DNA from: Polaromonas sp. SP1
Lineage (GTDB): Bacteria; Pseudomonadota; Gammaproteobacteria; Burkholderiales; Burkholderiaceae_C
Assembly (NCBI RefSeq): GCF_003711205.1
Contig: NZ_CP031013.1
Location: 1,612,001 to 1,676,000, forward strand
Length of the DNA stretch: 64,000 nucleotides
Reading direction: 5' to 3'
Below, piece by piece: positions 8,046 to 17,122 of the stretch. Under the pieces are notes generated by a model. It made no database searches, was not told the origin of the DNA, and was given only the letters and a program-made list of their open reading frames with translations. The position numbers and the translations under genes are program-made. How positions within the stretch are numbered: position 1 is the first letter of the stretch; every line of letters starts with the position of its first letter.

Positions 8046-9533
8046 ATGCTGCTTATTCCCGTCTTCCTGTTGATCGCATTACCCTGGCTCAACCCGTTTG
8101 CCTCGGGGCCAACGCCCGCGGCCCTGCCCTTGCTGTTTTCCTGGGCTTGCGCTGCCGCATTGCTAGGGATGTGGCGCCGCGGTGCCGTGCGCTGGATGTC
8201 CGCCGCTGCATGGGCATGGCTGGCGGCGGGGCTGCTCAGTAGTGCGATCGGCTTGTGCCAGTACTTCGGTGTGGCGGCGAATTTCTCGCCATGGATAAGC
8301 CAGACCGGAACGGGCGAAGCGTTTGCCAACTTGCGCCAGCGCAATCAGTTTGCGACGCTAACCAGCATTTCCTTGGTGGCCTTGCTTTATCTTGTGGCGA
8401 CTGGCCGTTTTGCCTCGCGCCTGCGTTGGTTGATGTTTGCCTCCGCAGTTTTATTGGCAACAGGGAACGCCGCTTCCTCGTCGCGGACTGGACTATTGCA
8501 GCTCCTTTTGTTGTGCGCACTATTCGGGATTTGGGGCGGCTGGCGTCACACGACTGTTCGTCGCGTGCTCCTGACAACGATAGTTGGCTATGGATTGGCA
8601 ATTCTGGTGTTGCCCTGGGTGGCCGGTTTTGATCTTCTTTCGCAAGGCATGGTGGCCCGCGTGCGTGACGGGGATCAGATTTGCAGCAGCCGCTTCACGC
8701 TTTGGTCCAATGTGCTGCACCTGATCGCCCAAAAGCCGTGGCTGGGTTGGGGCTGGGGCGAACTGGACTACGCACACTACATCACGCTTTATGACGGACC
8801 GCGCTTTTGCGACATTCTGGACAACGCGCACAACCTGCCGTTGCATTTAGCGGTGGAGTTGGGCATCCCGGCGGCGCTGGTAATCTGTGGCGCTTTTGCG
8901 TGGTGGGTATTGCGACAGCGGCCCTGGCGCGAAACCAAACCTGCGCGTCAACTGGCCTGGGGTGTGCTGGCGGTGGTTTTGTTGCACAGCCTGCTTGAGT
9001 ATCCCTTGTGGTACGGGCCTTTTCAGATGGCAGTTGGCTTGTGCGTGGTGTTCCTATGGCGGGAAGCGGAGGAGTCGCCAGAATGTCAACCAAATAAGCC
9101 GTGGGCCCAAGTAATGCGCTCACTGATCGCTATTGTTTTAATAGCAAGTGTCGCTCATGTTGCTTGGGACTATCATCGCATCAGCCAAATCTATCTGGCG
9201 CCCGAGGCCCGTGATGAGGCCTACCGTAGCGACACATTGATCAAGATTCGCGACTCCCGGCCGTTTCGCAATCAGGTGCGTTTTGCCGAGTTGAGTCTCA
9301 CCCCGCTGACTCGCAACAACGCGCAATGGACATTCGACACTGCGACGGCTTTACTGCGCTATTCGCCTGAGCCACGCGTCATTGAAAAGGTCATAGAAAG
9401 CGCAGTGCTATTGGGCCGCGACGATGAAGCGTTGGCGCACCTGGTGCGATACCGCGCGGCTTTTCCGGCAGACCATGCGCGCTGGGCTCAAGCAAATGTC
9501 CGGGTGCCCGGGCTCCTTCCGCGCATGAATTGA
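8046..9533 (+). CDS. pglL: PglL/Wzy_C-type O-oligosaccharyltransferase (O-antigen ligase family)
   Basis: An integral membrane protein of about 495 residues with roughly ten hydrophobic segments. It transfers preassembled glycan from undecaprenyl diphosphate to protein (pilin) or lipid A in the periplasm. Family signatures are LPWLNPFASGP at the N-terminus, NLRQRNQFATL near residue 97, and the Wzy_C block GWGWGELDYAH followed by LDNAHNLPLHLAVELG. The last is the active-site His region of PglL enzymes. ATG 8046 is preferred over GTG 7995 because it gives the normal N-terminus and avoids a long overlap with galE. A 17-bp GCTAT...ATAGC palindrome (9129-9145) lies inside the coding region. Protein glycosylation is favoured over LPS ligation by the nearby pilin accessory gene. 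Confidence 0.8.
   Translation: MLLIPVFLLIALPWLNPFASGPTPAALPLLFSWACAAALLGMWRRGAVRWMSAAAWAWLAAGLLSSAIGLCQYFGVAANFSPWISQTGTGEAFANLRQRNQFATLTSISLVALLYLVATGRFASRLRWLMFASAVLLATGNAASSSRTGLLQLLLLCALFGIWGGWRHTTVRRVLLTTIVGYGLAILVLPWVAGFDLLSQGMVARVRDGDQICSSRFTLWSNVLHLIAQKPWLGWGWGELDYAHYITLYDGPRFCDILDNAHNLPLHLAVELGIPAALVICGAFAWWVLRQRPWRETKPARQLAWGVLAVVLLHSLLEYPLWYGPFQMAVGLCVVFLWREAEESPECQPNKPWAQVMRSLIAIVLIASVAHVAWDYHRISQIYLAPEARDEAYRSDTLIKIRDSRPFRNQVRFAELSLTPLTRNNAQWTFDTATALLRYSPEPRVIEKVIESAVLLGRDDEALAHLVRYRAAFPADHARWAQANVRVPGLLPRMN
9129..9145. repeat. Dispersed GCTAT...ATAGC palindrome, in pglL
   Basis: GCTATTGTTTTAATAGC, with 5-bp arms and a 7-nt centre. It is the same size and layout as copies at 15190, 34965, 48047, 50373 and 51035. 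Here it encodes part of a membrane helix. Confidence 0.5.
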
Positions 9534-9539
9534 GGCAGT

Positions 9540-10025
9540 TCAGGAGTTGACGAAGCTTCCCGATTTGCCACCATGTTTCTCGAGTACGCGCACGTCGGTG
9601 ATGGTCATGCCCCGGTCCACTGCTTTGCACATGTCGTAGATGGTCAGCAAGGCTACCTGTACCGCAGTGAGTGCTTCCATCTCCACACCGGTTGGGCCCA
9701 CGGTTTCCACCGTGGCACGGCATGTGATGCTGGAGTCGTTTTCCTCGGGTGAGAAATCCACTGCGACCCGAGTCAGCGCGAGCGGGTGGCACAGGGGAAT
9801 CAGGTCGCTGGTTTTCTTGGCTGCCATGATGCCGGCAATGCGTGCGATGCCCAGTACATCGCCCTTTTTGGCGCTACCCTCGAGAATGATGGACAGCGTC
9901 GCTGAATTCATTACGATACGGCCCTGCGCAATGGCGATGCGGTGTGTTGCCGTTTTGCCTGCCACATCGACCATGTGGGCCTGGCCCTGGCTATCGAAGT
10001 GCGTGAGTGCGGTGGGGGATGCCAT
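9540..10025 (-). CDS. moaC: Cyclic pyranopterin monophosphate synthase MoaC
   Basis: 161 residues, the normal family length. It converts the MoaA product to cyclic pyranopterin monophosphate in molybdenum cofactor synthesis, in the cytoplasm. The hallmark [13 protein letters not shown] is near residues 69-81, and [13 protein letters not shown] and [10 protein letters not shown] are also visible; these hold the conserved catalytic residues. It is convergent with pglL (6 bases between stops) and divergent from the pilin accessory gene (41 bases between starts). No other moa gene is in the window, so it is a scattered housekeeping gene placed between two pilus/glycosylation-related genes. Confidence 0.95.
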   Translation of the reverse strand: MASPTALTHFDSQGQAHMVDVAGKTATHRIAIAQGRIVMNSATLSIILEGSAKKGDVLGIARIAGIMAAKKTSDLIPLCHPLALTRVAVDFSPEENDSSITCRATVETVGPTGVEMEALTAVQVALLTIYDMCKAVDRGMTITDVRVLEKHGGKSGSFVNS

Positions 10026-10066
10026 GCTGTTACGAAACCTTTACAACGATCCGTCATCATAAGACC

Positions 10067-10837
10067 ATGTTTGCAAATCGGAGCTTCTGGACGCGGCGTT
10101 TGCTGGCTGCCGGCATTCATCTGGGCCTGAGCGCTCTTGTTGCCGGCCTGGCCGCTGGGCTGGTTTTTGGCGTGTGGTACCCCTATCCTTATCGGGAAAT
10201 TTCCGGCGGTCGGGAATTGTTCCTGATCGTGGTGACGGTCGATGTGATTCTGGGGCCTCTTTTGACATTGACGGTTTTCAACATCAAGAAACCGGTCAAG
10301 GAATTGCGCCGTGATCTTGCCGTGATTGCCGTGCTGCAGTTGGCTGCACTGGGTTACGGAATGTGGACCGTGGCAATAGCCAGGCCCGTGCATCTCGTCT
10401 TTGAAGTGGACAGGTTCAGGGTCGTTCATGCCATCGATGTGCCTCAGGAAGAACTGAAGCAGGCGCCTGCCGGACTTGATCGCTTGCCCCTTACCGGGCC
10501 GACGCTGCTTTCGATGCGTGAGTTCACAAACGAAAAAGAGAGCTTTGAAGCAACCATGGCGGCGATGCAGGGTGTCTCCCTCAGCGCACGGCCCGGGCTT
10601 TGGCAAGCCTATGAAAAGGGCAAGTCCAAAATTCTGAAAGCTGCGCGGCCATTGGAGCAATTGAAGAGCCGGTTTCCTGGGCGCGCGGCGGAAATTGACG
10701 CGGCGCTGAGGTCCGCCGGGCGGGGGGCCACTTCCGTGGGATACGTTCCCATGGTGGGCCGGCAAACATTCTGGACTGTCCTGCTGGACAACAATACCGC
10801 AGAGGTAATCGCTTTTGTACCCATCGATTCGTTCTAA
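10067..10837 (+). CDS. TfpX/TfpZ-family type IV pilin accessory protein
   Basis: 256 residues. The N-terminus has two or three membrane helices (LLAAGIHLGLSALVAGLAAGL, LFLIVVTVDVILGPLLTLTVF and LAVIAVLQLAALGYGMW). The family signature WYPYPYREISGG lies between the first two, and a periplasmic domain follows. Members assist assembly of particular type IV pilins and usually sit beside the pilin gene, but no pilin gene is present in this window. ATG 10067 gives the canonical N-terminus. The neighbourhood with a PglL-type ligase suggests a pilin modification/assembly function. The next gene starts 28 bases downstream. Confidence 0.75.
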   Translation: MFANRSFWTRRLLAAGIHLGLSALVAGLAAGLVFGVWYPYPYREISGGRELFLIVVTVDVILGPLLTLTVFNIKKPVKELRRDLAVIAVLQLAALGYGMWTVAIARPVHLVFEVDRFRVVHAIDVPQEELKQAPAGLDRLPLTGPTLLSMREFTNEKESFEATMAAMQGVSLSARPGLWQAYEKGKSKILKAARPLEQLKSRFPGRAAEIDAALRSAGRGATSVGYVPMVGRQTFWTVLLDNNTAEVIAFVPIDSF

Positions 10838-10865
10838 GCGCAAGCCCACGGTGTTGGGTCGGAGC

Positions 10866-12455
10866 ATGAGACGGCTTGCCGTGGGGTGTCTGGTGTTGAC
10901 CGCCTCCGCCAATCTTTCCCTGGCCCAGGCGCCAGCCGGTGTTTCCGGTGGGACCACTGGCTCACTGCCGTCGCTGGGTGAGACTTCAGAGCTGTCCGCT
11001 CCCGCCGAGCGCCGCATAGGTGACCGAATTGCTGCCAGTATTTATCGGGACCCGGACTATATCGATGATCCGGTGCTTGGCGACTACGTTCAGGGTATCT
11101 GGCTGCCGCTGGTGGCCGCTGCTCGCGCACGCGGTGAACTGCATGCCGAGCTTGACGAACGGTTTGCCTGGCAGATCTCCCTGATCCGCGACCGGAGCAT
11201 AAATGCCTTCGCTTTGCCCGGCGGTTATTTCGGTTTGCATCTCGGGCTGATTGCCGCGGTGAGCTCGGCGGATGAAATGGCGGCTGTGCTCGGCCACGAG
11301 CTTAGCCATGTCACACAGCGCCATATTTCACGCATGCTGACACAGCAGTCGCGTCAAACCCCCTGGATGATTGCCGCCATGGTTCTTGGCGCCCTTGCGG
11401 CGGGAAAAAGCGGGGACGTTGCCAGCGCCGCCATGGTGGGGGGGCAGGCTGTTGCTGCGCAGAACCAGCTTAACTTCTCCAGAGACATGGAGCGGGAGGC
11501 TGATCGCGTGGGTTTTGGCGTCATGACGGACGCTGGTTTTGAAAGTCGCGGCATGTCGGGGATGTTTGACAAGCTCCAGCAAGCCGCCCGGTTGAACGAC
11601 AACGGCTCCTTCCCTTATCTGCGGTCTCATCCGCTGACGACAGAGCGGATTGCCGAGGCCCAGGCGCGCATGCAACTGGCATCGCTGGACGCTGCGAAAC
11701 CGTCCCGGGAGAAAGACCTCGAGTCCGGGAAGGCCCGGCTGTTGCACGCCATGATGGCATCGCGCGCGCGCATTCTTGCCGCTCCGGGGGTTGATGCGCT
11801 GCGCTCCATGGTGGCAGAGGCCCAACGCCGGCCTGCTTCGCTGGCGCCGCTGCAGTCCCCTTCCACACCTGAGAATGTGCGCGATGCGGGGGCGCTGTAC
11901 GGTGGCGCCTTCGCGGCCGCCCAATTGCGCGATTTTGCGACGGCGAAAAACCTGCTCGGCAGGCTCAAACCCCTTGTTGCGGCAGATGTTCCGCGGGCTG
12001 CCGAGGCGGTTGACCTGCTGGCCATTGAAATCGACCTGCTGGCCGGTGTGGTTCCTCCCACTGCGGCTGTGGCAGACATTGCCAGGGCCACATCGCGTGC
12101 GGAAGTATTGATGCAGGCGCAGGCCTTGATGGCGGCTGGCCGGGCCCCGGCCGTATCGGACAGGCTGCAAACCTGGGTGGCCGCCCACCCCAAGGATGCC
12201 ATGGCCTGGCAGCTGCTTGCTTCAGCCTATGGCAGGCAAAACCAGAATGTTCGCGCTGTTCGCGCCGATGCCGAAAGCCGTGCGGCCCAACTGGACTATC
12301 CGGCGGCGCTGGACCGCTTCAAGGCGGCGCAGGGCTTGATGCGCAGCAACCCAGGTAGCGCGGATTACGTCGAGGGCTCGATCATCGACACACGAGCCCG
12401 CCAGATGGAATCACTTGTTAAGGAACAGGCGCTCCAGGACAAACTCGATCGCTAA
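10866..12455 (+). CDS. M48 metalloprotease, BepA-like, with C-terminal TPR region
   Basis: About 529 residues. A signal peptide (CLVLTASANLSLAQA) is followed by an M48 zinc protease domain with HELSH at residues 144-148 and a third ligand in MEREAD (E211). LPGGYFGLHLGLI is the typical strand before the active site. The C-terminal half is Ala-rich and helical, consistent with TPR repeats as in BepA (YfgC), a periplasmic protease/chaperone for outer-membrane protein and LptD quality control. The start is uncertain: ATG 10866 gives the best signal peptide, and a GTG at 10848 is possible. The 3' end overlaps the convergent 4TM gene by 45 bases. Confidence 0.87.
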   Translation: MRRLAVGCLVLTASANLSLAQAPAGVSGGTTGSLPSLGETSELSAPAERRIGDRIAASIYRDPDYIDDPVLGDYVQGIWLPLVAAARARGELHAELDERFAWQISLIRDRSINAFALPGGYFGLHLGLIAAVSSADEMAAVLGHELSHVTQRHISRMLTQQSRQTPWMIAAMVLGALAAGKSGDVASAAMVGGQAVAAQNQLNFSRDMEREADRVGFGVMTDAGFESRGMSGMFDKLQQAARLNDNGSFPYLRSHPLTTERIAEAQARMQLASLDAAKPSREKDLESGKARLLHAMMASRARILAAPGVDALRSMVAEAQRRPASLAPLQSPSTPENVRDAGALYGGAFAAAQLRDFATAKNLLGRLKPLVAADVPRAAEAVDLLAIEIDLLAGVVPPTAAVADIARATSRAEVLMQAQALMAAGRAPAVSDRLQTWVAAHPKDAMAWQLLASAYGRQNQNVRAVRADAESRAAQLDYPAALDRFKAAQGLMRSNPGSADYVEGSIIDTRARQMESLVKEQALQDKLDR

Positions 12456-12764
12456 TTGCAGCACCGAGTAGATCAGCGAGCCGATCAGCGCAGCGCCAAA
12501 CCCCGTCACGTTCAAGCCACTGACCAGGCTGGCCGCGGCCCAGAACATCAGGGCGTTGACCACGAACAGGAAGAGCCCCAGCGTCACCAGCGTCACCGGC
12601 AAGGTCAGCAACACCAGGATGGGGCGAACCACCATGTTCAGTGCGCCCAGCACGGCGGCGGCAATCAGCGCGCCGGTGAAGCTGGTCACCACCACGCCTG
12701 AATAAAGGTACGCCACCGCCAGCAATGCAGCCGCACTGAGAAGCCATTTGAGGATGATTTTCAT
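12411..12764 (-). CDS. Small four-helix membrane protein (phage-holin/DUF360-like family)
   Basis: 117 residues, almost entirely hydrophobic, with four predicted helices. KWLLSAAALLAVAYLYSGV, LIAAAVLGALNMVVRPILVL, LPVTLVTLGLFLFVVNALMFW and ALIGSLIYSVLQLAIEFVL can be read in order. The NxxVRPIL...LPxTLxTLGLF pattern is that of the PF04020 family, annotated as phage holin family although not proven lytic. The ATG at 12764 is used; the frame is open further but is not supported. It is convergent with the M48 gene, overlapping its end. The terminator at 12815-12841 separates it from the upstream unknown gene, so it probably has its own promoter. Confidence 0.8.
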   Translation of the reverse strand: MKIILKWLLSAAALLAVAYLYSGVVVTSFTGALIAAAVLGALNMVVRPILVLLTLPVTLVTLGLFLFVVNALMFWAAASLVSGLNVTGFGAALIGSLIYSVLQLAIEFVLERLFLNK

Positions 12765-12814
12765 GGCTAAAGAATACCACCGGGGCTGCAATTTCCATGG
12801 GCGGCAGCGGCCCA

Positions 12815-12841
12815 AATGAAACAGCCTCCTTGCGGAGGCTG
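12815..12841 (-). terminator. Stem-loop terminator after the 149-aa gene
   Basis: CAGCCTCC and GGAGGCTG form a perfect 8-bp stem with a 4-nt loop (12822-12841). On the minus strand it is followed by TTTCATTTG, a weak U tract. It lies 33 bases after the stop of the gene at 12875-13324. Confidence 0.55.
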
Positions 12842-12874
12842 CACTCAAGACGCGATAAAAGCGCGCCGTCTGGT

Positions 12875-13324
12875 TTAATCCGTCGCGACGAGAAGCCCGG
12901 CGCTGGCCAGGGCGGTGGCGTAGCCGAGAACGCCCTTGTTTTCCTGTGCCTGCGTGGCCGTGACGGGCTGCATGTCCTGGCCAAATTTTGGCCGGCGGGC
13001 GTCCAGCACCCGTGCGGCGCCGTACTGCTTGATCAGGCCTTCGGTCTGGGCGATCAGGGTGGTCTGTGCCAGTTGCGTCAGCACCGTATCACCTTCCCTG
13101 TTGATGAGCGGCATCAGTTGTGAAAACACCTTATCGGCCCATTTCCCGCGCCAGCTTTCCCGGGCACTGTGCGTCACCCATTTGCTGACGCGATGCGTCA
13201 CGCGCGGTGCACAGCCCACCACGATCCAGCGGGTAGGGTTGCGCTCGCCGCCTGCGGGCAGCATGGGTTGCAGCATCTGCAGGGCATAGGCTGCATCGTC
13301 AACGTACACAATGATGTTTTCCAT
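12875..13324 (-). CDS. Conserved hypothetical protein (149 aa)
   Basis: I do not recognise a named family. The product has a short beta-strand start (MENIIVYVDD), a basic tract with several Trp residues (HRVSKWVTHSARESWRGKW), and a C-terminal half rich in Gln/Thr/Ala that ends with a small hydrophobic stretch (GYATALASAGLLVATD). There is no signal peptide. A good GGAG site precedes the ATG. Terminators flank it on both sides (13370-13396 upstream, after terC; 12815-12841 downstream), so it appears to be monocistronic. The fold may be Rossmann-like, but this is only suggested by the N-terminal strand. Confidence 0.7.
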   Translation of the reverse strand: MENIIVYVDDAAYALQMLQPMLPAGGERNPTRWIVVGCAPRVTHRVSKWVTHSARESWRGKWADKVFSQLMPLINREGDTVLTQLAQTTLIAQTEGLIKQYGAARVLDARRPKFGQDMQPVTATQAQENKGVLGYATALASAGLLVATD

Positions 13325-13369
13325 AAATTTCTCCTTGAGTTGTCGTCGTTTTAGAAGATTGCTGGTTGC

Positions 13370-13396
13370 AAAAAAGGAAGGGCCTGGGCCCTCCCG
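13370..13396 (-). terminator. Rho-independent terminator of terC
   Basis: On the minus strand a GC-rich hairpin (GGAGGGCC, a CA loop, then GGCCCTTCC) is directly followed by six T. It starts about 12 bases after the terC stop and is the clearest intrinsic terminator in the window. Confidence 0.8.
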
Positions 13397-13407
13397 GGGT
13401 GCTCGGT

Positions 13408-14142
13408 TTAGTGGGTAACAAGGTCTGCGTTGTTATTGGCCCGGTTGCGCCTGGTGGCCCACCAGCCCGCGCCGAGCACGCCCGCCACAGAGACGGCGTA
13501 GGTGGCCCACTGGGCTGCAATGTGCAGGGTTTCGGCTGATGCCAGGGTGTTCGGGCCGCCGTAGATCGGGTCGAGGAGTCGCTCGCTCACGATCATCTTG
13601 GCGGCGGTAAAGGCCAGGACGGCGGCGCCCAGGTTGATGATGATGGGGAAGCGCTCGACCAGCTTGAGGACCATGGTGCTTCCGAACACCACGATGGGGA
13701 TGCTCACCAGCAGGCCGATGACGACCAGGTCGAAGGAGCCGTGTGCGGCGCCGGCCACGCCCAGTACGTTGTCGACGCCCATCAGGGCGTCGGCGACAAC
13801 GATGGTTTTCATCGCGCCCCAGAAGGTGCTGGCGACGGGTCCGTCGTGGTCCTTGTCGCCCTGGTCCGCCAGCAGTTTGTAGGCGATCCACAGCAGCCCC
13901 AGGCCGCCGACCAGCATCAGGCCTGGGATCTTGAGCAGCCAGACCACACCGACCGTCATGGCGGAGCGAACCACAATGGCGCCTATCGTGCCCCAGGCAA
14001 TGGCTTTTTTCTGCAGATGGGGCGGCAAATTGCGCGCGGCCAGTGCAATCACGATGGCGTTGTCGCCGGCGAGCACCAGGTCAATGAGGATGATCGCCAA
14101 CAGGGCGGACCACCACGGGGCTGTAAATAATTCCAAGTTCAC
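13408..14142 (-). CDS. TerC-family membrane protein (putative Mn2+ exporter)
   Basis: About 244 residues with seven hydrophobic segments. The family motifs are IDLVLAGDNAIVIALAAR near the N-terminus and VVADALMGVDNVLGVAGAA in the middle, both with conserved acidic residues in helices. Proteins of the YkoY/YjbE type export Mn2+ or help metalate exported enzymes at the inner membrane. A yybP-ykoY riboswitch (14276-14419) precedes it, which supports manganese control. The GTG at 14142 is only one base from its GGAG site. The TTG at 14136 is seven bases away and may be the true start, giving two fewer residues. A strong terminator follows, so the gene is monocistronic. Confidence 0.9.
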   Translation of the reverse strand: MNLELFTAPWWSALLAIILIDLVLAGDNAIVIALAARNLPPHLQKKAIAWGTIGAIVVRSAMTVGVVWLLKIPGLMLVGGLGLLWIAYKLLADQGDKDHDGPVASTFWGAMKTIVVADALMGVDNVLGVAGAAHGSFDLVVIGLLVSIPIVVFGSTMVLKLVERFPIIINLGAAVLAFTAAKMIVSERLLDPIYGGPNTLASAETLHIAAQWATYAVSVAGVLGAGWWATRRNRANNNADLVTH

Positions 14143-14163
14143 ACTCCAGTCAAGTTTCGACGT

Positions 14164-14187
14164 GGAAATCCGTACGTGCGGATTCCC
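14164..14187 (-). promoter_or_regulatory. Leader hairpin just upstream of terC
   Basis: On the minus-strand RNA, GGGAAUCCG and CGGAUUUCC pair in a 9-bp stem (one G-U) with a 6-nt loop. It ends about 16 bases before the GGAG of terC and may be part of the riboswitch expression platform or an RNA-stabilising element. Confidence 0.45.
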
Positions 14188-14250
14188 GGCTTCGTGAAAC
14201 CTGAGAGGTCTGTGAGTGGTTCGGTCGGAAAATTTACGCCGCGAACGCCT

Positions 14251-14277
14251 CGATCAAACCTGTTCAGGTTTCAATCG
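14251..14277 (-). promoter_or_regulatory. Alternative hairpin of the Mn2+ riboswitch expression platform
   Basis: On the minus-strand RNA, CGAU..AAACCUG and CAGGUUU.AUCG pair around a 2-nt loop. The 5' arm shares its first bases with the 3' strand of the aptamer P1 stem, so the two structures compete. No long U run follows, so whether it acts as a terminator is unclear. Confidence 0.5.
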
Positions 14278-14419
14278 AAGGTCTGGCTCGACATGCAGTG
14301 TCGCTGCATGACCAACAAGCCGGAAGTATCAACTTCGGAATGACGACTTGTTGTTAGCGATTTTGCTGTTGTGTCTGTTTTAGTAAATTGCAGCAAAACG
14401 AGGGAGTTACTCCCCTTCG
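14276..14419 (-). promoter_or_regulatory. yybP-ykoY manganese riboswitch aptamer
   Basis: The minus-strand RNA shows the conserved parts in order: CGAAGGGGAGUAACUCCC at the 5' end, GUCGUCAUUCCGAAG, CCGGCUUGUUGGUC, a hairpin capped near GCAGCGACACUGC, then GAGCCAGACCUUCG. CCUUCG pairs with the 5' CGAAGG to close stem P1. This class senses Mn2+ and is commonly found before TerC-family and P-type ATPase genes. It lies 134 bases upstream of the terC start, with two further hairpins in between. The motif was identified by eye, not by a covariance model. Confidence 0.88.
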
Positions 14420-14459
14420 TCTGTATATTTGACATGAAAAACGGAATTTTTGCAAATCG

Positions 14460-14703
14460 GCGTAGCGCTTTTTTATAAGTGTTTGCCATTAACGGCGCTA
14501 TCCACGGCGCTATTCACGGCGCACGGCCCTACACTGCGTTTCCGCTTGGTGAGGTGCTGTGGGGGCTGACGGCCAAAGCGCGTTAACCCTTTCCCAAACC
14601 CCCGAAATCCGCGCCCAGGGAGCATTTTTGCCGTCTGCCCGATAATGAACAGCCCGGCCCTGCAGCTTCGCGCCGCTGCCCCTCTCGGTAACTTATTTCC
14701 CCC
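14460..14703. other. Intergenic region between the riboswitch and the DUF3717/DUF1289 gene
   Basis: The rest of the 561-base gap between terC and the next gene. It must contain the promoters of both divergent units, but no convincing -35/-10 pair is visible. It holds a 12-bp tandem repeat (14492-14523). A frame across it on the minus strand (14473-14718) has no coding features. Confidence 0.5.
14492..14523. repeat. 12-bp tandem repeat, about 2.7 copies
   Basis: ACGGCGCTATCC, ACGGCGCTATTC and a partial ACGGCGCA follow one another without gaps. It lies in non-coding DNA upstream of the DUF3717/DUF1289 gene. Confidence 0.65.
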
Positions 14704-15141
14704 ATGCCCGGCATCCACATCACCGACATCGAAGCCGCCATCAATTACTGGCGCGAGAAAAAGCCCTCACCCGACGGCATTACGCTGGCGCCCGAGTTGC
14801 GCGCGCTGGCCGAGGTGTATGCCCTCATGATTTTTTACCATGAGGATGAGGCCGACGAAAAGTCCTTCCCGCCCAAGGCGCTGGCCGCCTGGCGTGCCTG
14901 GTACGACACCACGGCCGACACGCCCTGCATCGCCATCTGCTCGACCAGCCAGGGCGACGCCCTGTGCAAGGGCTGCGGCCGCAGTTTTGACGAAGTGCAG
15001 CACTGGCCCGAAATGAGCCCGGCGGCAAAACGCGCCACCTGGCGGCGCATCACGCAAGAAGCCACGGCCTGGCGTTTTGGCCGCTATGCCGACCGCGCGC
15101 TGGAAAACAGGAACCCGCCGGCGCCGGACGAGCCAAGCTGA
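14704..15141 (+). CDS. DUF3717-DUF1289 fusion protein
   Basis: 145 residues. The N-terminal ITDIEAAINYWREKKPSPDG is the DUF3717 signature. The C-terminal CIAICS...CKGCGRSFDEVQHW is the DUF1289 domain with four Cys, a probable small metal-binding (Zn or Fe-S) knuckle. A helical linker joins them, a combination often seen as one gene in Comamonadaceae. The molecular function is unknown; DUF1289 proteins are suspected RNA or metal-related factors. A compound repeat (copy A) sits directly downstream. The ATG start gives the canonical first residues. Confidence 0.8.
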   Translation: MPGIHITDIEAAINYWREKKPSPDGITLAPELRALAEVYALMIFYHEDEADEKSFPPKALAAWRAWYDTTADTPCIAICSTSQGDALCKGCGRSFDEVQHWPEMSPAAKRATWRRITQEATAWRFGRYADRALENRNPPAPDEPS

Positions 15142-15146
15142 ATTTT

Positions 15147-15206
15147 TAAGCCTTTTTGGCCTCCAGCCCAATACCCGTATTGGGATGCAGCTATCAAATT
15201 AATAGC
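15147..15206 (-). repeat. Compound repeat, copy A (GCTAT hairpin plus TTGGGCTGGAGGCC tail)
   Basis: On the minus strand it runs GCTATTAATTTGATAGC (15206-15190), a 17-nt linker containing half of a CCCAATAC/GTATTGGG hairpin, then ATTGGGCTGGAGGCC (15172-15158) and an A-rich tail. The 15-nt tail block is identical to that of copy B at 19095-19109. Confidence 0.6.
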
Positions 15207-15238
15207 GAAAATCACGCCGCAACGGGCTACACTGGCGC

Positions 15239-17061
<1,823 letters not shown>

Positions 17062-17122
17062 TCAGGGGGCCGGGCTTAATCGATAGAATGCACTTCCCCC
17101 GGACCACGATTGCCACCAAACC

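Noticed and set aside
12411-12764. Prophage evidence from the holin-like family name
   Set aside because: The PF04020-type 4TM protein is a common chromosomal protein. No endolysin, integrase or structural phage gene is nearby.
15150-15184. Possible terminator after the DUF3717/DUF1289 gene (GCCTTTTTGGC and CCCAATAC/GTATTGGG)
   Set aside because: It forms part of the compound repeat copy A and has no T tract in either direction, so I treat it as a repeat rather than a terminator.
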